From NCBI GenBank assembly GCA_000435615.1, contig FR882001.1, positions 44,670-80,358 on the forward strand: a stretch of DNA of 35,689 bases, given 5' to 3'. This document shows positions 1-6,480 of the stretch, piece after piece. Made by a program: the position numbers and the translations under genes. The notes under the pieces were generated by a model. That model saw only the letters and a list, made by a program, of their open reading frames with translations, ran no database searches and had not been told where the DNA came from. Position 1 is the stretch's first letter, and each line of letters opens with the position of its first letter. This DNA comes from Firmicutes bacterium CAG:238 (lineage in GTDB: Bacteria; Bacillota; Clostridia; Peptostreptococcales; Anaerovoracaceae).

Positions 1-333
1 CTGCTGAACGCAGTTAAAAAAATTGCCGGAATCCCGGATGACTTGTATGTAATTGCACCGAATGTATTTAACAGTATTCAGCAGCTCAAGGGTGAAATTC
101 TTCATCACGACAGGACAAGCCTCAATGTCGAAGAAATTCTTACGGCATTGTCCATTTCAGCGGAAACAAACTCCTGCGCAGATAAAGCGGTTAAGATGCT
201 CGAAAAGCTCAACGGATGCAGGGCACACTGCACGGCAATCCTCAGCGAAAGAGACGAACAAACTCTCAGGAATATGGGTGTTGATGTGACTTGCGACCCG
301 GAATATCTGACGACAAATTTATATTTTGCTTAA
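1..333 (+). CDS. DUF1846 / UPF0371 family protein, C-terminal part (5' end outside window)
   Basis: The reading frame is open from base 1 to the TAA at 331-333, so only about the last 110 residues are here. The stretch HHDRTSLNVEEILTALSISA, followed by a KGC-like NGCRAH block, an ILSERDE segment and a GVDVTCDPEY ending, matches my memory of the C-terminus of DUF1846 proteins, which are normally around 500 residues. Their biochemical role is not established. The gene converges on the XRE regulator and ends just before a shared hairpin. A TTG at position 43 could be read as a start, but the frame stays open and family-like upstream of it, so I treat this as a truncated gene. Family assignment is from pattern memory only. 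Confidence 0.8.
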   Translation: MLNAVKKIAGIPDDLYVIAPNVFNSIQQLKGEILHHDRTSLNVEEILTALSISAETNSCADKAVKMLEKLNGCRAHCTAILSERDEQTLRNMGVDVTCDPEYLTTNLYFA

Positions 334-341
334 GAATGCAC

Positions 342-380
342 AACGCCGCCAAACGGGGAATTATTTTATTTGGCGGCGTT
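342..380. terminator. Bidirectional hairpin between convergent genes
   Basis: Arms 342-353 (AACGCCGCCAAA) and 369-380 (TTTGGCGGCGTT) are perfect 12-bp complements around a 15-nt loop. On the plus strand the stem is followed by a T-rich stretch (TTTCTCAAGTTCTTTTTGG). The right arm lies inside the 3' end of the minus-strand regulator gene. The stem sits 8 nt past the stop of the DUF1846 gene, so it probably ends both transcripts. Confidence 0.7.
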
Positions 381-768
381 TCTCAAGTTCTTTTTGGTTT
401 TGCTCTTTAATCTTGTCCCATTCGAGAAGTTTCTGAGAGTATTCAACAAGTCTGCCCTTGTTGAAAGGGGACAGCCGCCTGAAATTATCAATCAGCAGCT
501 GACTGTTGTCTCCGTCGATTTGGGAATAGGTCATCTCACTCAAAAATTTGCTTAAATCAGGCTCGAAAAGCAAATCAATGCTAATCTTGTAAAATTTAGC
601 GATAGCATACAGAGTATGTGCGTCGGGGGTGCGATTTCCCAGCTCATATTGTGCGTAAGATGAACGTGTAAGACCGATGTATTCGGCCATTTCGTTTTGG
701 TTTACATCCTTGCTTGCCCTGAGAATTTTTAAGTTCTGCCCGAGGCGCTGCTGAGTAGAGAGTCCCAT
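361..768 (-). CDS. XRE-family helix-turn-helix transcriptional regulator
   Basis: A 135-residue protein. Residues about 10-65 form a Cro/C1-type HTH: LKILRASKDVNQNEMAEYIG (helices 1-2), then LTRSSYAQYELGNRTPDAHT with the conserved YE.G.R.P. signature. The C-terminal half is charged and probably helical (KLLEWDKIKEQNQKELEKRR). I start at the ATG whose complement is 766-768, because an AGGAGG (complement of 778-783) lies 9 nt upstream; the longer frame reaching 813 has no such site. It probably controls itself or nearby genes, but no target is evident. The last codons fall inside the terminator hairpin, so the RRQIK tail is partly dictated by that stem. Confidence 0.85.
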   Translation of the reverse strand: MGLSTQQRLGQNLKILRASKDVNQNEMAEYIGLTRSSYAQYELGNRTPDAHTLYAIAKFYKISIDLLFEPDLSKFLSEMTYSQIDGDNSQLLIDNFRRLSPFNKGRLVEYSQKLLEWDKIKEQNQKELEKRRQIK

Positions 769-1069
769 TTCAAAGTTCCTCCTTTTATCGAATACAATCT
801 TTTCTAAACACACTTCATTTTCGTTCTCTACTAGTATAACTTCCTGACAATCTTAATTCTGACACAAAAACGAAAAAAGAACAGTCCTAAAGCAATTTTT
901 ATGCAAATTTTTAGCATCCGTGTAAAGCACGAACAAAAAAACATAATAATTATCCGAAAAGGGTTTTCTTTTTGTTTTTTTGTGGTATAATTATGACATG
1001 GTTAAAGTTAATTTTTTAACAAAACATAAAATGAATTCAGATTCAAATATCACAAGGAGGCATTTTTAA
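769..1069. promoter_or_regulatory. Divergent intergenic region between XRE regulator and hbd
   Basis: About 300 nt without a gene, very AT-rich. On the minus strand a TATACT (complement of 833-838) could be the -10 for the regulator, with no good -35. Two near-identical blocks, TTCCTGACA (841-849) and TTCTGACA (857-864), sit beside it at 16-nt spacing and could be operator half-sites. No convincing RNA gene or small ORF was seen. Confidence 0.4.
983..991 (+). promoter_or_regulatory. Extended -10 promoter for hbd
   Basis: TGGTATAAT at 983-991 is a consensus extended -10 element (TGnTATAAT). The region 17 bp upstream (around 963-968, GTTTTC) is a poor -35, which extended -10 promoters can tolerate. 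The transcript would start near 998 and leave a leader of about 70 nt before the ATG at 1070. Confidence 0.6.
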
Positions 1070-1918
1070 ATGAAAAAGATTGGTGTATTAGGTACAGGTA
1101 CTATGGGTGCGGGAATCATTCAGGTTTTGGCACAGAACGGTTATGAAGTAGTAATGAGGGCAAGAAGAGAAACTTCCATAGAGAAGGGTCTTGCAACCAT
1201 TAAGAAGAACTTAGACAAGATGGTTGCTAAGGAAAGAATGACTGCTGACGAAGCTGCAGAAGTTTTCGGAAGAATCCACGGCTCTACAGATATCAACATC
1301 ATCGCTGACGCTGACCTCGTAATCGAAGCGGCAACAGAAGATATGGAAGCAAAGAAAGCTCTGTTCGCAGAACTCGACAAGCTTTGCAAGCCTGAAACAA
1401 TCATCGCTACAAACACATCTTCCCTATCCATTACTGAAATCGCAGCAGCAACAGGAAGACCTGACAAGGTTATCGGAATGCACTTCTTTAACCCGGTTCC
1501 TGCAATGAAGCTCGTTGAAATTATCAAGGGACTGACTACATCCGAAGAAACGAAAGCAACAATCCTTGCTTTAACAGAAAAATTAGGAAAGACTCCTGTA
1601 GAAGTTGCAGAAGCTCCGGGATTCGTTGTAAACAGAATCTTAATTCCTATGATCAACGAAGGCGTTGGAATCCTTGCTGACGGCGTTGCAGATGCTAAGG
1701 GCATCGACACAGCTATGAAGCTTGGTGCTAACCACCCGATGGGACCTCTGGAATTAGGTGACCTTATCGGACTTGATGTATGCCTTGCTATCATGGATGT
1801 ACTTTATCACGAATACGGTGATCCGAAGTACAGAGCACATGTTTTACTTAGAAAGATGGTAAGAGCAGGCAAGCTCGGAAGAAAGACCGGCGTAGGCTTC
1901 TACGACTACAGCAAATAA
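1070..1918 (+). CDS. hbd: 3-hydroxybutyryl-CoA dehydrogenase
   Basis: A cytosolic NAD(P)H enzyme that interconverts acetoacetyl-CoA and 3-hydroxybutyryl-CoA in clostridial butyrate metabolism. The 282-residue length is typical. It has the N-terminal Rossmann motif GTGTMGAG (8-15), the ATNTSSLSI segment with Ser117, the catalytic His in GMHFFNPVPAMKLVE (His138, with Glu150), and the C-terminal dimer domain starting near PGFVVNRIL. An AGGAGG lies 8-13 nt before the ATG. It is monocistronic here, with its own promoter and terminator, and no crotonase or acyl-CoA dehydrogenase is beside it. It could reduce acetoacetyl-CoA derived from the downstream HMG-CoA pathway, but that link is inferred from proximity only. 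Confidence 0.95.
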   Translation: MKKIGVLGTGTMGAGIIQVLAQNGYEVVMRARRETSIEKGLATIKKNLDKMVAKERMTADEAAEVFGRIHGSTDINIIADADLVIEAATEDMEAKKALFAELDKLCKPETIIATNTSSLSITEIAAATGRPDKVIGMHFFNPVPAMKLVEIIKGLTTSEETKATILALTEKLGKTPVEVAEAPGFVVNRILIPMINEGVGILADGVADAKGIDTAMKLGANHPMGPLELGDLIGLDVCLAIMDVLYHEYGDPKYRAHVLLRKMVRAGKLGRKTGVGFYDYSK

Positions 1919-1932
1919 AAATTGATTTTTTC

Positions 1933-1957
1933 AGAGGACTTCGGTCCTCTGTTTTTG
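1933..1957 (+). terminator. Rho-independent terminator of hbd
   Basis: Stem AGAGGAC (1933-1939) and GTCCTCT (1944-1950) closes a TTCG tetraloop and is followed by GTTTTTG. A textbook intrinsic terminator 14 nt past the stop codon. Confidence 0.92.
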
Positions 1958-1969
1958 TTGGATAAATTA

Positions 1970-1998
1970 TTCAGATAATTATACCCAGATATTATAAA
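1970..1998 (+). promoter_or_regulatory. Possible promoter of the sigma-54 regulator gene
   Basis: TTCAGA (1970-1975) and TATAAA (1993-1998) are separated by 17 bp in an AT-rich spacer upstream of the regulator. The AT-richness makes chance matches likely. No -24/-12 element is visible here, so the regulator is probably not under its own sigma-54 control. Confidence 0.3.
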
Positions 1999-2081
1999 AT
2001 GTGATAAACTATGCTTAATCATTGTAAATTTTAAAACTCGGATTAAGAAACCGAGAAACACAACTATGTGAGGCAAGAAAA

Positions 2082-3659
2082 ATGTTAACGATAAAAGACA
2101 TAATGAATCCAAATTTAAAAAATAAGGAGTCGGAATTAATATTGCCAGAAAGGACGAAACTCCGGGACATTTCTATAAATACCATTCAAAGTGTAATACA
2201 CGAGTATATAAATGTAACTGATGAGTCAGGCATGCTTGTTGGTGCTGTGAAAACAGAGAGACTGTATTATCTTGTATTAAAGCAAAAGGAGTCGGAATTT
2301 ATGCAAATCCTTGATAGCATGGATTCCGGAATAATTGCGATAGATAGAGATACAAGAGTATATTATGTAAATTATGCATATGCACGCATTCTTGGTGTAA
2401 ATATAAGCAAAATATTGGGAAGGTATTTGAGCGTAATCGAACCCGAGGCGAGCTTACTTGATGTTTTGAAAACCGGCAAAAGTCAATACGTTCAAGACAA
2501 ATTGGTAAAAAGTGTGAATGCCTATGTGGATACTGATATGCATCCGCTAATTGAAGAGGGAAAAATTGTCGGAGCATTTTCAATTTTTACAGATGTAACA
2601 AATATTAATAAACTCCATAATGAAGTTCAGAGAATTACTGAGGTTGCTGAGGAATATAACCGCCAAATCCAAGCTAAAGAAATTTTGGAACAACAAAAAA
2701 TTATTGGCGAGAGTAAGGTGTATTTGGACTGCGTCAATAAGGCTTTAAAAGTTGCTCCAACTGATACGATGGTTTTGCTACGAGGCGAAAATGGAGTTGG
2801 AAAAGAAGTGATATCAAACATAATAAAAGAGAAGTGTGCAAGAAGCAACAAGCCGTTTGTTACGGTTAATTGCTCTGCAATTCCGAATTCTTTGATAGAG
2901 AGTGAATTGTTTGGATACGAGGAAGGTGCTTTCACCGGGGCTTCAAAAGGTGGCAAAATGGGAAAATTTCAACTTGCAGATGGGGGAACGCTTTTTCTCG
3001 ATGAAATAGGAGATATGCCTTATGAAATGCAAGCCAAACTTCTTCGAGTATTACAGGAGGGTGAAATAGAAAGAGTTGGCAGACAGGAGAGAATCGCTGT
3101 TGATGTGAGAGTTATTGCAGCAACCAACAAAAATTTAGAGAAAATGGTGAGCGAAGAGAAGTTCAGAGAGGATCTGTATTACAGATTAAATGTAGTATCG
3201 ATTCACATTCCACCCCTTAGGGAACGCGGAAATGATGTTTTGCTATTAACGGATTACTTCTTAAAAAAATACTGTGAAAAATATCATCGAGAGTTAGACA
3301 TAGACAGGAGGGTTTACCATTGTTTCTTACAATACAACTGGCCTGGGAATGTGCGCGAATTAATAAATGTAATCGAGAGTGCAGTTATTCTGTGTGACGG
3401 AAGAACTATCAACCTGAATGATATCCCTGAGGCAATAAGAACAGCATATCGGGAGAAAACACAAGCAAAGGATAAGGTGGAACAACGGTATACTTTTGGA
3501 GACAGAACGCTAAAAGAAGAGGTTGAGGAATTTGAGAGAGAACTGATTCTCCATACTATTGAAAAATTTGGCGGGGATAAGGAAAAAGCTATACAAGCAT
3601 TGGGACTGTCAAAACGCAGTGTCTACAGAAAAATTGCCAAAAATGGCACAAGGAACTGA
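2082..3659 (+). CDS. PAS-containing sigma-54-dependent transcriptional activator (enhancer-binding protein)
   Basis: A 525-residue activator of sigma-54 RNA polymerase. Residues 1-70 resemble half of a CBS-like sensory module (IKDIMNPN, TDESGMLVGAV). Residues about 72-175 form a PAS domain (IDRDTRVYYVNYAYARILGV). A short linker leads to the AAA+ domain with Walker A GENGVGKE (235-242), the sigma-54 contact loop GAFTGA (282-287), Walker B TLFLDEIGD (303-311) and the arginine-finger region FREDLYYRLN. A Fis-type HTH occupies about 485-525 (KAIQALGLSKRSVYRKI). It lacks a receiver domain, so it probably senses a small molecule through the PAS or N-terminal module. The ribosome site is weak (GAGGC). 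It immediately precedes an inverted repeat, a -24/-12 promoter and the catabolic operon, so it is most likely that operon's dedicated activator. Inducer unknown. Confidence 0.93.
   Translation: MLTIKDIMNPNLKNKESELILPERTKLRDISINTIQSVIHEYINVTDESGMLVGAVKTERLYYLVLKQKESEFMQILDSMDSGIIAIDRDTRVYYVNYAYARILGVNISKILGRYLSVIEPEASLLDVLKTGKSQYVQDKLVKSVNAYVDTDMHPLIEEGKIVGAFSIFTDVTNINKLHNEVQRITEVAEEYNRQIQAKEILEQQKIIGESKVYLDCVNKALKVAPTDTMVLLRGENGVGKEVISNIIKEKCARSNKPFVTVNCSAIPNSLIESELFGYEEGAFTGASKGGKMGKFQLADGGTLFLDEIGDMPYEMQAKLLRVLQEGEIERVGRQERIAVDVRVIAATNKNLEKMVSEEKFREDLYYRLNVVSIHIPPLRERGNDVLLLTDYFLKKYCEKYHRELDIDRRVYHCFLQYNWPGNVRELINVIESAVILCDGRTINLNDIPEAIRTAYREKTQAKDKVEQRYTFGDRTLKEEVEEFERELILHTIEKFGGDKEKAIQALGLSKRSVYRKIAKNGTRN
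3635..3648. promoter_or_regulatory. Small palindrome, possible first activator site
   Basis: TGCCA (3635-3639), AAAA and TGGCA (3644-3648) form a perfect small palindrome inside the last codons of the regulator gene. The same TGGCA/TGCCA half-sites recur in the large inverted repeat that follows. Its centre is about 190 bp upstream of the -24 element, a workable enhancer distance. The coding constraint there makes chance possible. Confidence 0.4.
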
Positions 3660-3712
3660 AAATGACAAAATTGGCACTGATGCAGCAGACGTCAGTGCCA
3701 ATTTTGTCATTT
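3660..3712. promoter_or_regulatory. Perfect 21-bp inverted repeat, probable upstream activating sequence
   Basis: The left arm 3660-3680 and right arm 3692-3712 are exact reverse complements around an 11-nt spacer. The core of each arm is ATTGGCACTGA or its complement. It begins directly after the regulator's stop codon and its centre lies about 145 bp upstream of the -24 box, the usual place for an enhancer-binding-protein dimer site. It could also fold as an RNA hairpin and end the regulator transcript, but it has no clear run of T behind it. I favour a DNA-binding role, perhaps with both. Confidence 0.65.
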
Positions 3713-3827
3713 GCAATAAAAAAGAAAATAAATGCGAAATGAAATTATATAAATATATATTTGCAAAAGGCTGAAAAATCAATATTTAAGAGCCTTTAAT
3801 TGATGTCGGGTGAAGTACACCGCTGTT

Positions 3828-3844
3828 TTGGCATGGTTCTTGCT
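3828..3844 (+). promoter_or_regulatory. Sigma-54 (-24/-12) promoter of the catabolic operon
   Basis: TTGGCATGGTTCTTGCT matches the YTGGCACGN4TTGCW consensus at all positions but one (T for C). GG lies at 3830-3831 and GC at 3842-3843, the obligatory spacing. Transcription should begin near 3855, leaving a leader of about 30 nt with the strong AAAGGAGGG site (3867-3875) before the first gene. Confidence 0.9.
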
Positions 3845-3886
3845 CAATCTTATGTTAAAAAATAATAAAGGAGGGAAGAGCGGGGA

Positions 3887-4846
3887 ATGAGAATACCACA
3901 CAGTGTAGACGTTATAGATGTTACTTTGCGCGATGGTTTGCAACACGAAGAAATGTTTGTTCCAACAGAAACAAAATTGTGGATAGCTAATCATCTAATA
4001 GACGCAGGTTTTAAACGAATTGAAATTGGTACATTCAGCCACATCAAATACGTACCGCAGTTTAAGGACATTTTGGAATTGTTAAAGTTGCTCCCGAAAA
4101 ATCCGAACATTGAGTATACGGTTTTAGCATTAAATACTAAAGCATGCGAAAGAGTAGCAGAAGCATTGGACGAGGGAGTACAAATTGATCGAGTGCTCTG
4201 CGGACAACTTGCAACAAGCGAGGCATATGCCAAGTTAAATATGAACAGAACGCATGAAGAACTTTTTGCTGAGGCTAAGAAAAATGTAAGGTTGCTTCAT
4301 GACATTGGGATAAAGCGCGTGTTTGCCAACATTGGGACAATTTTTGGATGCCCGGTTCAGGGTAAAGTTCCAATCGAAAAAGCCTATGAATTTGTTGACC
4401 GAGCTTTTGACATTGGGTTTGATGAAATTGAACATTCTGACCCTGATGGGATCGCAACTCCTACCGATGTATACGAATACTTCAATAACGTAATGAGTAA
4501 ACATCCGGATGTGAAAATGCATTCTTTTCATGTGCACGACATCAGAGGAGCAGCAATGGCAACATACTATGCAGCAATGCAAGCCGGAGTAACAACATTT
4601 GACTGTAGTATGGGCGGCATTGGAGGACAAGTTGCAAATATTGTGGATAAAGTTCCGGTGAAAGGTACAGGTGCATATTACTTCGAAGAGGGAAGAACTG
4701 GTCTCGTTGAAACATGTGATTTTGTAACGATGCTGAATAATATGGGAGTTACAACAAATATAGATGAGAAAAAGTGCTACAAAGTAGAAAGAATGGTTGA
4801 ACGCGTTTTAGGACGAAAACTTCATTCGTTTACGAGCAGACTTTAG
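3887..4846 (+). CDS. HMG-CoA lyase-like enzyme (DRE-TIM metallolyase family), catalytic Cys replaced
   Basis: A 319-residue TIM-barrel enzyme of the HMG-CoA lyase / isopropylmalate synthase superfamily. It starts with the DRE motif DVTLRDGLQ (11-19, Arg15 and Asp16) and carries the metal-binding HVHD (215-218) and an FGCPVQGKVP segment like the lyase FGCPYEGKV. True HMG-CoA lyases have a flexible loop GLGGCPYA with an essential Cys; here it reads GGIGGQVAN (243-251), so Gln248 replaces that Cys, and the following part diverges (KGTGAYYFEEGRTG). It is first in the operon and directly upstream of HMG-CoA reductase, suggesting cleavage of HMG-CoA or a close relative to acetyl-CoA plus a ketoacid. 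Superfamily is certain; exact substrate is not. Confidence 0.8.
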   Translation: MRIPHSVDVIDVTLRDGLQHEEMFVPTETKLWIANHLIDAGFKRIEIGTFSHIKYVPQFKDILELLKLLPKNPNIEYTVLALNTKACERVAEALDEGVQIDRVLCGQLATSEAYAKLNMNRTHEELFAEAKKNVRLLHDIGIKRVFANIGTIFGCPVQGKVPIEKAYEFVDRAFDIGFDEIEHSDPDGIATPTDVYEYFNNVMSKHPDVKMHSFHVHDIRGAAMATYYAAMQAGVTTFDCSMGGIGGQVANIVDKVPVKGTGAYYFEEGRTGLVETCDFVTMLNNMGVTTNIDEKKCYKVERMVERVLGRKLHSFTSRL

Positions 4847-4875
4847 AAAAACAAAACCAGATTTAGGAGGATAAA

Positions 4876-6138
4876 ATGAAAAAAAGCAATTATTCGGGAT
4901 TTTTTAGATTGTCTGTAGAGGAAAGACTTAAAGAAGTTGCAGAATTCGCCAATTTAACAGAAGATGAACAAAAAACACTTAGTATGGCGGATTCACTCGA
5001 TATGGATAAAGCTGACCATATGATTGAAAACGTTATTGGCAAATATGCCCTTCCAATCGGGGTGGCATTGAATTTTGTGATTAATGGCAAAGATGTAATA
5101 ATTCCAATGGTATGTGAAGAGGCCTCGGTCGTTGCGGCATGTTCCAATGCTGCAAAAATGGCAAGACCTGCGGGAGGGTTTACTGCATCTACATCCGGAA
5201 ATATTATGATTGCACAAATCCAAGCCGTAAATGTGAAAACACCTTTCGCTGCAAAGAACAAAATTCTCGAAAAAAAGGCCGAAATCATAAAAATATGTAA
5301 CGAAAAAGATCCTGTTTTAGTTAAGTTTGGCGGAGGTGCAAAAGATATAGAAGTCAGAGTTATTGACACTCTCGCAGGACCGATGGTAATAACACATCTT
5401 TTAGTAGATACATTGGATGCCATGGGTGCAAATGCTGTGAATACAATGGCAGAAGCAGTGGCACCTTTTATTGAAGAAATAACGGAGGGAACGGTTGAAC
5501 TTAGGATTTTATCAAATCTTGCGGACCGCAGGTTGGTTCGTGCTCGCGCGATATGGAAAAAAGAAGAAATAGGCGGGCAAGAGGTAGTTGATAAAATGCT
5601 GAAAGCATATGCGTTTGCCGAGGCAGACCCATATCGTGCAGCAACCCATAATAAAGGGATAATGAACGGAATAATCCCTGTAATAACTGCAACCGGAAAC
5701 GACACACGTGCAATTGAAGCGGGAGCCCATTCTTATGCTAGCCGCAATGGAAGATACACTTCGTTGACGACATGGGAAAAGGACGAAAACGGTGATTTGG
5801 TCGGCACCATCGAAATGCCTATGGCAGTAGGGTTGGTAGGGGGCGCTACAAAAATACATCCTGCCGCAAAGGCGAATGTAAAACTATTGGGTGTTGAAAC
5901 TGCGGCTGAACTGGCACAAATTATTGCTTGTGCTGGTCTCGCAAACAATATGGCAGCAATGAAGGCATTAGCAACGGAGGGAATCCAAAGAGGTCATATG
6001 TCGTTACATGCACGAAATCTTGCAAACACGGTGGGGGCTAAAGGTGAGACTTTGGAAAAAATAGTTGCGCAGATGGTTGCTGAGAAAAAAGTGCGCCTTG
6101 AATATGCACAAGAATTGTTAGAAAAATATACGAAATAA
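4876..6138 (+). CDS. mvaA: Class II (degradative-type) hydroxymethylglutaryl-CoA reductase
   Basis: A 420-residue soluble enzyme interconverting mevalonate plus CoA and HMG-CoA with two NAD(P)H. It resembles the Pseudomonas mevalonii type: ENVIGKYALPIGVALNF (51-67), substrate loop with catalytic Glu in MVCEEASVVAA (Glu81/82), nucleotide motif DAMGANAVNTMAEAVAP (181-197), catalytic Lys260 in THNKGIMNG, Asp276 in TGND, and the C-terminal flap His374 in QRGHMSLHARN. All catalytic residues are present and there is no membrane anchor. AGGAGG lies just upstream. No mevalonate kinase or decarboxylase is nearby, while an MEP-pathway enzyme (IspDF) is encoded in the same window. I therefore infer the oxidative, catabolic direction, feeding the lyase-like enzyme encoded just upstream. 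Confidence 0.93.
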   Translation: MKKSNYSGFFRLSVEERLKEVAEFANLTEDEQKTLSMADSLDMDKADHMIENVIGKYALPIGVALNFVINGKDVIIPMVCEEASVVAACSNAAKMARPAGGFTASTSGNIMIAQIQAVNVKTPFAAKNKILEKKAEIIKICNEKDPVLVKFGGGAKDIEVRVIDTLAGPMVITHLLVDTLDAMGANAVNTMAEAVAPFIEEITEGTVELRILSNLADRRLVRARAIWKKEEIGGQEVVDKMLKAYAFAEADPYRAATHNKGIMNGIIPVITATGNDTRAIEAGAHSYASRNGRYTSLTTWEKDENGDLVGTIEMPMAVGLVGGATKIHPAAKANVKLLGVETAAELAQIIACAGLANNMAAMKALATEGIQRGHMSLHARNLANTVGAKGETLEKIVAQMVAEKKVRLEYAQELLEKYTK

Positions 6139-6154
6139 GAGGGGGAGCGACAAG

Positions 6155-6460
6155 ATGAACGAAAAGATTGAGATTGACGCAAATCCGTATATTATGGAGG
6201 ATTGTTCGCAAGCTTACAAGGATGGTGATGTTAAAAAGGCCAGAAACATGCAGAAAGCGTTCATCAAAGCAATAAAGGAAAGCGGTCAAGACCATTGCCC
6301 TTGTAAGGAGGCATGCCAACACCACGGCAGATGTGAGGAATGTGTACTTTTGCATCGCGCCGGCATGGATCATGTTCCGATGTGTTTCAGAAATTTGATA
6401 AATGAAAAATTACGAGTGGTTTCTAGTCTGACAGAACATTCTCTGAAAGAAATTCTTTAA
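6155..6460 (+). CDS. Small cysteine-rich protein of unknown function
   Basis: A 101-residue protein with a helical N-terminal half and a compact Cys/His cluster at about residues 48-77: HCPCKEACQHHGRCEECVLL, then His and a PMC motif. The pattern C-x-C-x3-C-x5-C-x2-C with a following His and Cys looks like a zinc or iron-sulfur site and resembles the short DUF6485-type motif (C.C...C...G.C.EC..YH....P.C). It starts after a GGGGGAG site, 16 nt past the HMG-CoA reductase stop, and is followed closely by aconitase X. Its position suggests an accessory to one of these enzymes, for example iron-sulfur cluster handling, or a metal-binding sensor. I do not recognise a characterised homologue. Confidence 0.75.
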   Translation: MNEKIEIDANPYIMEDCSQAYKDGDVKKARNMQKAFIKAIKESGQDHCPCKEACQHHGRCEECVLLHRAGMDHVPMCFRNLINEKLRVVSSLTEHSLKEIL

Positions 6461-6480
6461 GAGTGAGGAGGAAGAAAATT

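Noticed and set aside
1141..1794. Minus-strand open frame of 217 codons
   Set aside because: Antisense shadow of hbd, which is unmistakable.
3660..3712. The 21-bp inverted repeat as a simple terminator only
   Set aside because: No T run follows and its place relative to the -24/-12 promoter fits an enhancer site better. A dual role remains possible.
3559..3774. Small plus-strand frame of 71 codons over the end of the regulator gene
   Set aside because: It is out of frame with the HTH and runs through the inverted repeat; no ribosome site.
4890..5705. Minus-strand open frame of 271 codons
   Set aside because: It mirrors the HMG-CoA reductase gene, whose catalytic residues are intact; the antisense product is Ser/Ile/Ala-rich without domains.
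4876..6138. HMG-CoA reductase as part of isoprenoid synthesis
   Set aside because: IspDF of the MEP route is in the same window and no mevalonate kinase or decarboxylase is near.
6463..6480. GTG start of aconitase X 18 nt upstream
   Set aside because: The GTG overlaps the AGGAGG that serves the ATG at 6481.
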